From: Bacteroidales bacterium
Lineage (GTDB): Bacteria; Bacteroidota; Bacteroidia; Bacteroidales; Marinilabiliaceae
DNA: 56,921 nucleotides
Reading direction: 5' to 3'
Assembly: GCA_015061285.1 (NCBI GenBank)
Contig: SUWW01000015.1
Span: 48,275-105,195 of the forward strand
Shown one piece after another: positions 8,278 to 17,489 of this stretch (its first letter is position 1; each line of letters starts with the position of its first letter). The notes beneath the pieces were generated by a model, which saw nothing but the letters and a program-made list of their open reading frames with translations, was not told the DNA's origin and ran no database searches. Both the position numbers and the translations under genes were made by a program.

Positions 8278-11200
8278 TTATGAATTTTCGGCTTTCGTTT
8301 TTTTGTATTTAGCAATATACATACTTGGCGATATACCAAAATGCGCTTTGAAAGCTTGGCTGAAGTAGCTTGTGGTGGAGTAGCCCGTCATGATGGCCAC
8401 TTCGCCCACTTCATATTTCTTGTTGCGTAGCAGTTCGCCTGCATATTCCATACGTACGTTGCGAATGAAGTCGCGAGTAGTGAGCCCCGTTAGTTCGCGC
8501 ATTTTGCGATGTAGGTGCACGCGACTAATGCCAACGTCTTTTGCCAAATCTTCGATGCTGTAGTTAGGATCTTTTATGTTCTTGTTTATCAGGTCGGTAA
8601 TGCGTTTGAGCAATTTCTCGTCGAAGGTGAGTTCGGTTACATTTTTTTGAGCCATAACAATATCTTTTGCCACTTCGTCGGCACGAATTTTATCGCGACG
8701 AGCAATCAAACTACGAAGGCTTGCCAAGAGCACTTCGGTGTTGAATGGTTTAGTTATGTATACGTCGGCGCCATTCTCGTAGCTTTCGATGCGGTCGGTG
8801 TCGGCACTACGCGAAGTGAGTATAACAACTGGTATGTGGCTGATATTGATATTGTTTTTGATATTTCGGCAGAGAGTGAAGCCGTCCATAATAGGCATCA
8901 CTACATCGGTGACAACAATGTCTATTTCCTCTGCGAGCAGTATTTTGATTGCCTCTTGTCCGTTGGCGCAAGTTACGACGTTGAACTGTTTGCCACCTAT
9001 GGCAGTCGACACATATTTACAAATCTCTTTGTCGTCGTCGACGAAAAGCACAGTGTATTTAGGCCGACGACCTTTGGTGTTGTCGCTGTCGGCGTTTTGC
9101 TCTGTTTCGGTGTTGTCGTTACTGTTTTGAGTAGTTATTTCGCTTGTTGGTGCTACGTATGGCAAGCAGATGCGCATGAGACCACCTTTGTGCGTAGGAC
9201 AATTGAGAGCTTTTATGGTGCCGTGGTGTAGTTCAACCAGTGTGCGAGTGAGGTCGAGTCCAACCCCGAAGCCCACAGTGCTGCTATTTACAGCTCCTGC
9301 GAGGCGGTGAAAACGGTCGAACATGTGCCTTGCTTCGTCGTCGCTGAAGCCATTGCCCGAGTCTTCTACCTCTATTATGTAGCTTTGCCCCATGCGTTCG
9401 GCGCATTCAGCTATGTAGGCTCTTACTACTATTTGACCATCTTGAGGCGTATATTTTATTGCATTAGAAATAAGGTTTGTGAGAATCTTGTCGAAATGTC
9501 GAGTGTCGACTTCTATAGCAACATTTTCCACTTGAGCGGTGTCGGTGCTAAGCGTGATGTTTTTGGCGCGAGCCTCGAAGTCGAACGTGATGCATACGTC
9601 TTTTATTATGTCGCTAACGACCGTAGGGAAGAAGTGCATCTCCATTTTGCCAGCATCAATTTTCTGAATATCGAGAATTTGCGTCATTAGGCGCAAGATG
9701 CGTTGTGCGTTGCGGTATATGATGTTGTAGTTTTTCTGGCGTTCGGCATCGTTGTCGTGGCTTATGAGGTTGTTGAGTGGTGATATTACAAGGCTCATAG
9801 GCGTACGTATTTCGTGGGCTATGTCGGTGAACATCTGCATTTTAGCTTCGCGCATTTGTTGGTTGTGCAGTGTGAATGCAAGCTGCGCTTTGGTGCGACG
9901 TTTTATCTTCACAAGTCGATAGAAGAGCAGACATAATAATAGAATTGTGCATATATATATTAGTCGAGCCCACCACATGTTCCACCAAGCGTGATGCACT
10001 ACAACATTCATGGTGATAGGTTCGGAGGTGTGACCGTTGTTATTGCCAACTATGGTAATATGATATTCGCCAGGTGCGATATTGCGCAGAGATATGCGGT
10101 TGATGCCGTTACCAGCATCGATAGAGGGTTCGTTGTTGATGGTATAGCTATACGACATGTGAGGCTGCGGAATGAATTGGAGTGTTGTAAGCTCTATCAC
10201 AAACGAGTTGTCGTCGTAGTTGAGGTCGTAGCGCAAACCGTTGTCATCGTTTTTCACTTTGTAGCGTCCCGACATTGTAGAGCTCAGCACGCGTTGACCT
10301 TTCAGGTACAAGTCTGCAACTTTGATAATAGGCGGTTGACTATAAGTAGATACATCGTTGGTGTAGAAGTGTGTGATGCCGTCGGTGCCGCCGAAGAATA
10401 TGTGGTCGTCGGGTGTGATGGTGGCAGAGCGTTTGGCGAATTCGGTAGTCAATATGCCATCTTGTTCGTAGTATGAAGTTACGTTGAGCGAGCGAGTGTC
10501 GATGTGCAGTAGTTCGTGCGACGATGTTGCCCAGATATTGCCCTGATGGTCGCATATAGTAGCCATAAACACCTCGTGAGCCATGCCTTTGCTGAGTTCA
10601 AAGTTTTGCGTTTCGGTAGTTTGAGCATTTATTCTTATCAGACCTTTGTTTGTGGCAGCCCATAAATATCCGCAGCTGTCGGCAGTGATGTCGATGATAG
10701 TGTAGTCGGGCAAAATGCGGTTGTAGCGCATCTCCGAGACGAAGCTATTCGTTTGAGTGTTGAGGCAACCGATACCATCTTGCGTACCAATGAATAGCTT
10801 ATTGCCGCAACGACACATGCAGCTAATCCAAAGATTGTGTAGCTTGTTGGTGGTGGGCGTATAGTCTACTCCTGCGCAGTGTTCGTATTGTTTCATCTGT
10901 TGCGTCTTGGTGTTGTATACATACAGACCTTGCCCCATAGTACCTATATATATATTATCGCCATCATCGGGCACGATGGCATTGATGGAAGGCGTCGGTC
11001 CGTTGTCGTTGCGTAGCAGCTGAGTTCGTGTGAGCGAGCCAGTGTGTACATTGAGTAGCCAGAGTCCTTCGTTGAATGTACCAATCCAGATATTCCCATC
11101 GTTATCGGAAGTAAGGCTCATGGTGGTGCTTGGCTGTGAGTAATGAACCGATTGCCATGTATGTCTATCAATGACATATAAGCCATCGTTGTCGGTGCCT

Positions 11201-12288
11201 ACGTATAGTTTGCCGTTTGTGGCGTAGAATAGTTGCGACACGTAGTTTGAGCCAATTATGTTGCGTGTGGTGGAGAGGCAGCCTATGTAGTCGAATTTGT
11301 TGGTGTTCTGAGGTATTACGATTACTCCGCGCTGAAACAGGCCCAACCAAAGTCCACCCCATTTGTCGGCCACAATGGAGTGCACTTTGGCTTTGTGGGT
11401 GTCGAAAGGCAATGCTCCCATATCGAAGTTGCTTATTTCTCCCGATAGCAAGTTAAACTCCTTTATGCCGTGTCCGTCGGTGCCAATAAGTATGTTGCCT
11501 CTGTATGGATAGAGAGTCTTCACGTTGAGACCTATGGTGGCTTTGTTGACCGTTTCGAACATATCGGAGGTGGCGTTGTAGAGCATTATGCCGTGAGTGT
11601 TGGAGGCTGCATAGATGTTACCATCGCCAGATTCGCAAAACGTACTTATGGCTGAATTGTTTTCGGTTTTTACTATGTATACGAAACCATTCCCACTGAT
11701 GCGAGTGTTGCCTCGGTCGGACGTAGAAATCCAAACATTGTTGTGGCTATCTGCCAATATGCTATTTATGTAATAGCCTGTGAATCCGTCCATTTGTCTT
11801 GCCATGTCATCGCCATCAATCATCTTGAATAGGCCGTGACCCGACGTGGCTATATACATAATACCATTATCTATTTCGGCAATGCCCATGATATATGCGC
11901 CCACAGTCAATCCATTGGGCAGCATCAAAGGAATGTTGATGAAATTGTCGTGCTCTTTGTCGTAGCGCATCAAGCCGTGAAGTCCGCCTACATATATATT
12001 ATGATTGCGCGACTCGAAGCAGGAGCGTATGTAGTTGCTGACGAGCGATGAACTGTCGCCCATAACGTGGAAATATGTTTCGCATTTGGCGCCATCGTAG
12101 CGAGTGAGACCATCTTCGGTTGCAATCCATACGTATCCATCGCTTGTCTGCCTAATATCATTGACGAGCGATGACGGTAGCCCATTTCGGGTGGTTAGAA
12201 TGGTAGCCCGCGATGGTAAAACTATGGCTGTCAGCAAGAAAAATAGTGAGTAGAAGTAGCTGCTCTTCGCACAAAAGGTAGAAAACAT
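8278..12288 (-). CDS. Hybrid two-component system (HTCS) regulator of the xylan PUL
   Basis: The 1336-residue one-protein sensor-regulator starts with a signal peptide (about 1-28). A periplasmic sensor of two beta-propellers built from Reg_prop repeats (about 30-650; many DxxGxxWI/LGT units) leads to a Y_Y_Y domain (about 690-760). A membrane helix follows (about 776-795). The histidine kinase part has the phosphorylatable H near 825 in DIAHEIRTP, and an HATPase with NLISNAIKYT and GFGVGLDLT. A receiver domain follows (about 1076-1200; FVDDDKE, aspartate near 1127 in VVTDVVMPIMDG, ITKPF). An AraC-type DNA-binding domain (about 1216-1325) ends the protein. HTCS proteins bind oligosaccharide in the periplasm and activate the neighbouring PUL. 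The gene is divergent from the GH43-xus operon and shares with it a region of inverted repeats. A functional parallel is the XynR regulator described for Prevotella bryantii. Confidence 0.95.
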   Translation of the reverse strand: MFSTFCAKSSYFYSLFFLLTAIVLPSRATILTTRNGLPSSLVNDIRQTSDGYVWIATEDGLTRYDGAKCETYFHVMGDSSSLVSNYIRSCFESRNHNIYVGGLHGLMRYDKEHDNFINIPLMLPNGLTVGAYIMGIAEIDNGIMYIATSGHGLFKMIDGDDMARQMDGFTGYYINSILADSHNNVWISTSDRGNTRISGNGFVYIVKTENNSAISTFCESGDGNIYAASNTHGIMLYNATSDMFETVNKATIGLNVKTLYPYRGNILIGTDGHGIKEFNLLSGEISNFDMGALPFDTHKAKVHSIVADKWGGLWLGLFQRGVIVIPQNTNKFDYIGCLSTTRNIIGSNYVSQLFYATNGKLYVGTDNDGLYVIDRHTWQSVHYSQPSTTMSLTSDNDGNIWIGTFNEGLWLLNVHTGSLTRTQLLRNDNGPTPSINAIVPDDGDNIYIGTMGQGLYVYNTKTQQMKQYEHCAGVDYTPTTNKLHNLWISCMCRCGNKLFIGTQDGIGCLNTQTNSFVSEMRYNRILPDYTIIDITADSCGYLWAATNKGLIRINAQTTETQNFELSKGMAHEVFMATICDHQGNIWATSSHELLHIDTRSLNVTSYYEQDGILTTEFAKRSATITPDDHIFFGGTDGITHFYTNDVSTYSQPPIIKVADLYLKGQRVLSSTMSGRYKVKNDDNGLRYDLNYDDNSFVIELTTLQFIPQPHMSYSYTINNEPSIDAGNGINRISLRNIAPGEYHITIVGNNNGHTSEPITMNVVVHHAWWNMWWARLIYICTILLLCLLFYRLVKIKRRTKAQLAFTLHNQQMREAKMQMFTDIAHEIRTPMSLVISPLNNLISHDNDAERQKNYNIIYRNAQRILRLMTQILDIQKIDAGKMEMHFFPTVVSDIIKDVCITFDFEARAKNITLSTDTAQVENVAIEVDTRHFDKILTNLISNAIKYTPQDGQIVVRAYIAECAERMGQSYIIEVEDSGNGFSDDEARHMFDRFHRLAGAVNSSTVGFGVGLDLTRTLVELHHGTIKALNCPTHKGGLMRICLPYVAPTSEITTQNSNDNTETEQNADSDNTKGRRPKYTVLFVDDDKEICKYVSTAIGGKQFNVVTCANGQEAIKILLAEEIDIVVTDVVMPIMDGFTLCRNIKNNINISHIPVVILTSRSADTDRIESYENGADVYITKPFNTEVLLASLRSLIARRDKIRADEVAKDIVMAQKNVTELTFDEKLLKRITDLINKNIKDPNYSIEDLAKDVGISRVHLHRKMRELTGLTTRDFIRNVRMEYAGELLRNKKYEVGEVAIMTGYSTTSYFSQAFKAHFGISPSMYIAKYKKTKAENS

Positions 12289-12372
12289 ATTTAGTTATAT
12301 TAACAATGCAATGATACCCATTTTCCGCCAATGGTTAAAAGTTGTTTCTGCTTTTTGTGTCTCAAAGCCCTC

Positions 12373-12458
12373 GTAACATTGTCGTTTTTGTTACCTGATG
12401 CATGTGTCTATGTTACACAATTAACAATGTTTCACAACCGAATAGATGTGTAACATAG
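12373..12458. promoter_or_regulatory. Candidate operator: repeated TGTTAC half-sites in the HTCS/GH43 divergent region
   Basis: A perfect 12-bp inverted repeat (ctatgttacaca at 12408-12419, tgtgtaacatag at 12447-12458) is separated by 27 bp. Two further half-sites lie nearby: gtaaca at 12373-12378 and tgttac at 12389-12394. All four share the TGTTAC core in alternating orientations. The position between the HTCS gene and the GH43-xus operon suits an HTCS binding site. Function is inferred. Confidence 0.5.
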
Positions 12459-12498
12459 GCGTCTGTAGCCCGAAAATAATAGGTCTACATTAGCAGTG

Positions 12499-12572
12499 TT
12501 AAAAATTGTGCATTCGAATACGTATGCGCGATTTGAGACAAAGGAGCATTGTGTGCATCAAACAATTTTTAA
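12499..12572. repeat. 11-bp inverted repeat flanking the GH43-xus promoter region
   Basis: ttaaaaattgt (12499-12509) and acaatttttaa (12562-12572) are perfect inverted copies 52 bp apart, just ahead of the GH43 start. They flank the shared 14-nt promoter-like element. They could form a stem in a long leader RNA or act as DNA sites, depending on where transcription starts. Confidence 0.45.
12523..12536 (+). promoter_or_regulatory. Shared 14-nt promoter-like element, copy 2
   Basis: tatgcgcgatttga matches the element at 3077-3090 in 12 of 14 positions and has the same 44-nt distance to the start codon. It is a probable -7 region or activator site of the xus operon. The evidence is the repeated sequence and spacing only. 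Confidence 0.45.
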
Positions 12573-12580
12573 CCCAACAA

Positions 12581-14281
12581 ATGAAAATGAATGTAAAAAA
12601 CATGGCGCTCACTGTAGCGGCATTTGGTTCGCTCGCAACATTCACTGCGTGCGATAGCAATACTAATGTCGACAATTGGGCGTCGTTTGACAATTTTAGC
12701 TATCAAGGCAACGACGATTTCTACAACAACAATCCGTTGCCATCGGCTGCGAGTTTCTATAACCCAATATTGCCAGGTTGGTATAGCGACCCTTCGGTTT
12801 GTACCAATGGCAAGGGCGACTACTTTTTGGCTACGTCGACTTTTGTCTATTTCCCTGGTGTGCCTCTCTTCCATAGCCGCGACCTTGTTAATTGGCGACA
12901 GATTGGACATGTGCTCAACCGCGAGTCGCAACTGCAGAATTTGCAACCTCAGCATGTTAGTGGTGGCATCTTTGCTCCAGCGCTTGCCTACAATCCGCAC
13001 AACGAGACCTATTATATGATTACTACTAATGTAGGTGCGGGCAACTTCTTTGTGAAGACCAAAGATCCATTTTCGGGTAACTGGTCCGACCCTGTCTATC
13101 TGCCAGAAGTTACAGGCATCGACCCTTCGTTCTTCTTCGACGAAGATGGTAGTGCGTACATAGTAAATAATGACGAACCTACTTATCCAGCCGAATATGA
13201 TGGTCATCGTTCAATACGTATTCAGCGTTTCGATGTCGAGAAGGAGTGTACGTATGGTCCACGTCCGGCACTTATAGATAAAGGTTGCCGACCAGAGGAG
13301 AAGCCAATCTGGATTGAAGGTCCACATATATATAAGATAAATGGTAAATACTATTTGATGGATGCCGAGGGCGGCACGAGTGTAAATCACTCAGAGGTGA
13401 TATTTATGGCCGATAGCCCAATGGGACCATTCAAGCCATGGAAGAATAACCCAATTCTCACTCAGCGTCACCTTGACCCTAATCGCGAAAATCCTATCAC
13501 ATGTGCTGGTCATGCCGACCTCATTCAGGCTGCCGAGGGCGATTGGTGGGCGGTGTTCCTTGCTTGTCGTCCGCTCGAAGGTGGTTTTGGCTATGAGAAT
13601 TTAGGTCGCGAGACATTCATAATGCCAGTTCGATGGACCAAAGATGGCTATCCAGTCATCACCGAAGGCGACGAACTTGTAAGTATGATATGCGAGCGCA
13701 AAGGTGTGAGTGTAGAGGGCAATTCGCGACTTGGCAACTTTGGCTATACCGAAACATTCGATGGCGATACGCTCGGTTACGATTGGCTTACGTTGCGTGG
13801 CGCTGCTGCAGGACACTATGAGGTAGATGGCGGAGTGCTTCGTTTGCGTTGCGACACATTGCGTGCTTCGCAGCGTTGCACACCTTCGCTTGTGGCTCGT
13901 GTGCTTCATCACCACAAATTCACTTGCTCTACCGACATCTGTTTTGAGCCTCGCGGTAGCGAAGAGGCTGGCATGATACTATTCAAAGATGAGATGCATC
14001 ACTACTACATCACCGTTGGCTTGCTCGATGGCAAAAAGGCTGTAAAGCTTCACAAAGTTGATGGCGAGAGTGACGAGGTTGTGGCAGCAGAGAAGTTGCC
14101 AAGCGATGCAAACAACATGAAACTCCAGATAGCATCCGATGGAGCTTCGTTCACGTTTGCATATTCAACAGGAGATGATAAATGGAACAAAATAGGCGAG
14201 CCGCTCGAAGCTCGTACACTTTCTACTACTAATGCTGGTGGCTTCACCGGTACTACAATAGGCTTATATGCAACCAAATAA
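12581..14281 (+). CDS. GH43 beta-xylosidase/alpha-L-arabinofuranosidase with GH43_C2 domain
   Basis: The start at 12581 is preferred because it gives a lipoprotein signal peptide (cysteine after ATFTA). An open frame extends upstream but adds a charged N-terminus. The 566-residue protein has a five-bladed GH43 propeller (about 60-370). The expected three acids are the base D70 (YSDPS), the modulator D181 (TGIDPSFFF) and the acid E246 (WIEGPH). The C-terminal 190 residues form a GH43_C2 concanavalin-like sandwich (EEAGMILFKDEMHHYY). This arrangement is usual in GH43 subfamilies 11/12 that release xylose or arabinose from xylan oligosaccharides. It is the first gene of the GH43-xus operon, with xusA starting 27 nt later. 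Exact specificity cannot be read from sequence. Confidence 0.9.
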   Translation: MKMNVKNMALTVAAFGSLATFTACDSNTNVDNWASFDNFSYQGNDDFYNNNPLPSAASFYNPILPGWYSDPSVCTNGKGDYFLATSTFVYFPGVPLFHSRDLVNWRQIGHVLNRESQLQNLQPQHVSGGIFAPALAYNPHNETYYMITTNVGAGNFFVKTKDPFSGNWSDPVYLPEVTGIDPSFFFDEDGSAYIVNNDEPTYPAEYDGHRSIRIQRFDVEKECTYGPRPALIDKGCRPEEKPIWIEGPHIYKINGKYYLMDAEGGTSVNHSEVIFMADSPMGPFKPWKNNPILTQRHLDPNRENPITCAGHADLIQAAEGDWWAVFLACRPLEGGFGYENLGRETFIMPVRWTKDGYPVITEGDELVSMICERKGVSVEGNSRLGNFGYTETFDGDTLGYDWLTLRGAAAGHYEVDGGVLRLRCDTLRASQRCTPSLVARVLHHHKFTCSTDICFEPRGSEEAGMILFKDEMHHYYITVGLLDGKKAVKLHKVDGESDEVVAAEKLPSDANNMKLQIASDGASFTFAYSTGDDKWNKIGEPLEARTLSTTNAGGFTGTTIGLYATK

Positions 14282-14308
14282 ACAATTTATTTTATTAACC
14301 TTTTTTCC

Positions 14309-17300
14309 ATGAAAAAGAAAATCTTTCACTTCTACGGACCCATGCGGAGAGGGCTAATACTTGCCACAGCCATTGGCTTGTCGGCAGGTATGGCCTTGGC
14401 GCAGGTTCAGACAAAGGTGTCGGGTAGAGTCGTCGATTCTGATGGCAACCCGCTGCCTGGTGTGGCTGTCATGATTCAAGGTGCAGCTGGTGGTGGCACA
14501 GTTACCGATTTCGACGGTAATTACACCATCAACGTTCCTGAAGGCACACAGCTTAAGTTCTCGTTTGTCGGCTTTGATAATCAGACTGTTACTGTTGGTG
14601 CTGGTGCAAATTACAATGTTACTATGCAAGACGATACCAAGGAACTCGATGAGGTCATCATCGTTGGTTATGGTCAGCAGAAGAAAGCTTCGGTTGTGGG
14701 CGCTATTACCCAAACCACAGGCGAGGTACTCGAGCGCGCTGCCGGTATCTCTAACGTAGGTGCGGCCCTCACGGGTAACCTACCTGGTGTCATCACCACT
14801 CAGAGTTCTGGTCTTCCTGGTGAAGAGACTATTAACATCGTCATCCGTGGTCGTTCTACCACGAACCAAACCGATCCATTGGTACTCGTCGATGGTGTTA
14901 AGCGTGATATGGCGAGTGTCGACATGGCGTCTGTAGCAAATATCTCTGTGCTCAAAGACGCATCGGCAACCGCAGTTTATGGTGTGGAAGGTGCTAACGG
15001 TGTCATACTTATTACTACTAAACGTGGTGAAGAGGGTAAGGCACACGTAAACGTAGCAGCTAACGCCATTTTGAAGATGGTTTCTAAACTTCCTGGTAAA
15101 CTCGATGCATACGATGCTCTCATGAAGCGCAATACTGCTATACAGCACGAAATGAACATCAACCCAGGTGCTTGGGATGCGATGAATTCGCAAGAGTTCA
15201 TAGAGATGTATCGTAACCAAACAACTCAAGAACAGATCGAACGTTATCCGAACGTTGATTGGCAAGACTACTTGTTCAAAAAACATGCAATGTCCTACAA
15301 TGCCAACGTAAACGTATCGGGTGGTACCAAGTTCGTGAAGTACTTTGCTTCGGCGGACTTCGTACACGAGGGCGACCTTTTCAAGGAGTTTGAGTCGGAT
15401 CGTAACTATACTGCTGGTTTTGGTTACAATAAAGTGGGTGTTCGTTCGAACCTCGACTTCAACTTGACTCCTACCACATTGTTCAAAGTCAATTTGGCTG
15501 GTAACACAGGCATACAGAAGACTACATACGGTGGTTATTCGTCAATTGGCGACTGGCAGTTCTCACAGACGTGGGCAGGTGCTTATAACATTGCTCCTGA
15601 CGTCTATTTGCCTAAGTATTCCGATGGCTCTTGGGGCTACGAAGGAACTGGCAAGGCGAATGTGACGAACTCTCCAGAGAAGATCGCATTGGGCGGTATA
15701 CAGAAGAACATTACCACTCGCATCACAACCGACTTTACTCTCGACCAGGATTTGAAGTTCCTGCTCGAAGGCTTGAAACTCCATGGCGCTATATCTTGGG
15801 ATAACACCTTCGTTTCTACTGGTTTTGGTATTAACGACCTCTACCATAACGCGCAGCACACGTGGATAAACCCTTACACTGGTGTACGCAAGAACTCAGA
15901 GTCTACCGAACTCTATAATGGTTACGACTATGCAGCTGGTATCAAGTGGAGCACCGATGCTGGTTCAGTTCAAGATTGGAATACCTCACGTAACCTACAA
16001 TATCAAGCTCAGCTATTCTATGGCAACTCATTCGGTCAGAACAACGTTACGGCCATGGGACTTTTCCAGCGCCAAGAGTACAACCAAGGTAATGGTATTC
16101 CTTCGCACCGTGAAGACTGGGTGTTCCGTGTAACATACGATTGGGCATCGAAATACTTCTTCGAGTATAATGGTGCATACAATGGTTCTGAGAAGTTCTC
16201 TAAAGATTATCGTCTTGCCTTCTTCCAGTCGGGTGCTATCGGTTGGGCTATCACCGAAGAGAATTTCATGCAGACTTTGAAGGATAATAAGATTATCGAC
16301 TACTTGAAGCTACGTGCATCGTATGGTGAAGTTGGTGACGATAAAGGTACACCACGTTTCGGCTATGTATCTCAATGGGCAATTGGTGGTAATGGTGGTG
16401 ATGAGAGACCTGGTAAATCCGAAATGGGTGAACCTCATGGCTCTGCCAGTCCATATCAATGGTACCGTGAGGAAAGTGTGGGTAACCCCGATGTTCATTG
16501 GGAGTCGGTTCGCAAACTCAACTTTGGCCTCGACTATTCGTTCCTCGATGGTCTTGTGGCTGGTAGTGTAGATGTATTTAGAGATAAACGTGTCAATGTA
16601 TACGTAAAAGATAATGGACGTGCAGTGCCTGCATACTTTGGTCAGCCTGCTGTAGCTGCTAACCTTGGCGAGATTCACAATAAAGGTTACGAAATTGAGG
16701 TGCGCCTCAATAAGAATTTCAGCAATGGTATTCGCGCATGGGCGAACCTAAACTATACTCATGCCGAGAACGAAGTTCAGAAGATGGACGATGCTCAACT
16801 CTTGCCCGACTATCGCAAGACAGCAGGCTACGCTATTGGTCAAACCCGCTCATTCCTCGACGCTGGTTTCATGCAGAGCTATGATGATCTTTTGGCAAGT
16901 CCGAAATATGACGTGAACGACAACCAAAAACTCCTTGGCGACTACTATCTCATCGACTTCAATGGTGATGGTAAAATCACAAGAGACGACCAAGCACCTT
17001 GGGGCTACTCAGATGTTCCTCAAAACACCTACAATGCTACTATCGGTATGGAGTGGAGAGGATGGAGCTGCTTCGTTCAGTTCTATGGCGTAAGCAATGT
17101 AACACGTGAAGTTGGCCTTACTTCATTCGGTAGCCAGCTCAACAACGTATACGACAACGGAACATGGTGGTCCGACGATCATACTGGTGCAGAAGTTACC
17201 ACACCACGTTGGGGTAAAGAACAGTATTCTACTGGTACTCAGTTCCTCTACGATGGCTCTTATCTTCGCTTGAAGAACGCCGAACTTGCATACACCTTCG

Positions 17301-17479
17301 CTAAGGTTAATGTTGGCAAGCTCGCAATCAAAGACCTCAAGCTCTTCGTAAGTGGTAACAACCTTTGGGTATGGACCAAGATGCCAGATGACCGCGAATC
17401 GAACTTCGCTGGTGCATCAAACACCGGTCAGTATCCTACGGTTAAGCGTGTAAACTTTGGTTTGAAATTCTCTTTATAA
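14309..17479 (+). CDS. xusA: SusC-like TonB-dependent xylan-oligosaccharide transporter XusA
   Basis: The 1056-residue protein starts with a signal peptide, then a CarboxypepD-regulatory-like domain (VSGRVVDSDGNPLPGVAVMI, about residues 37-110) with a TonB-box-like stretch after it (DEVIIVGYG). The plug domain follows (TNQTDPLVLVDGVKRD, SVLKDASATAVYG), then the C-terminal barrel. SusC proteins import oligosaccharides across the outer membrane using TonB energy and are capped by their SusD partner. The SusD gene follows 10 nt downstream. The order matches xusA of the Prevotella bryantii xylan cluster, which is the basis for the symbol. The start could be residue 12, which also gives a good signal peptide. 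Confidence 0.93.
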   Translation: MKKKIFHFYGPMRRGLILATAIGLSAGMALAQVQTKVSGRVVDSDGNPLPGVAVMIQGAAGGGTVTDFDGNYTINVPEGTQLKFSFVGFDNQTVTVGAGANYNVTMQDDTKELDEVIIVGYGQQKKASVVGAITQTTGEVLERAAGISNVGAALTGNLPGVITTQSSGLPGEETINIVIRGRSTTNQTDPLVLVDGVKRDMASVDMASVANISVLKDASATAVYGVEGANGVILITTKRGEEGKAHVNVAANAILKMVSKLPGKLDAYDALMKRNTAIQHEMNINPGAWDAMNSQEFIEMYRNQTTQEQIERYPNVDWQDYLFKKHAMSYNANVNVSGGTKFVKYFASADFVHEGDLFKEFESDRNYTAGFGYNKVGVRSNLDFNLTPTTLFKVNLAGNTGIQKTTYGGYSSIGDWQFSQTWAGAYNIAPDVYLPKYSDGSWGYEGTGKANVTNSPEKIALGGIQKNITTRITTDFTLDQDLKFLLEGLKLHGAISWDNTFVSTGFGINDLYHNAQHTWINPYTGVRKNSESTELYNGYDYAAGIKWSTDAGSVQDWNTSRNLQYQAQLFYGNSFGQNNVTAMGLFQRQEYNQGNGIPSHREDWVFRVTYDWASKYFFEYNGAYNGSEKFSKDYRLAFFQSGAIGWAITEENFMQTLKDNKIIDYLKLRASYGEVGDDKGTPRFGYVSQWAIGGNGGDERPGKSEMGEPHGSASPYQWYREESVGNPDVHWESVRKLNFGLDYSFLDGLVAGSVDVFRDKRVNVYVKDNGRAVPAYFGQPAVAANLGEIHNKGYEIEVRLNKNFSNGIRAWANLNYTHAENEVQKMDDAQLLPDYRKTAGYAIGQTRSFLDAGFMQSYDDLLASPKYDVNDNQKLLGDYYLIDFNGDGKITRDDQAPWGYSDVPQNTYNATIGMEWRGWSCFVQFYGVSNVTREVGLTSFGSQLNNVYDNGTWWSDDHTGAEVTTPRWGKEQYSTGTQFLYDGSYLRLKNAELAYTFAKVNVGKLAIKDLKLFVSGNNLWVWTKMPDDRESNFAGASNTGQYPTVKRVNFGLKFSL

Positions 17480-17489
17480 CCGGAAAGCA

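Noticed and set aside
8515-9231. 238-codon plus-strand frame
   Set aside because: It is antisense to the kinase/receiver part of the HTCS, whose domains are unmistakable; the peptide has no recognisable motif.
12569-13207. 212-codon minus-strand frame
   Set aside because: Opposite the N-terminal half of the GH43 gene with its intact catalytic triad; composition is typical of a shadow frame.
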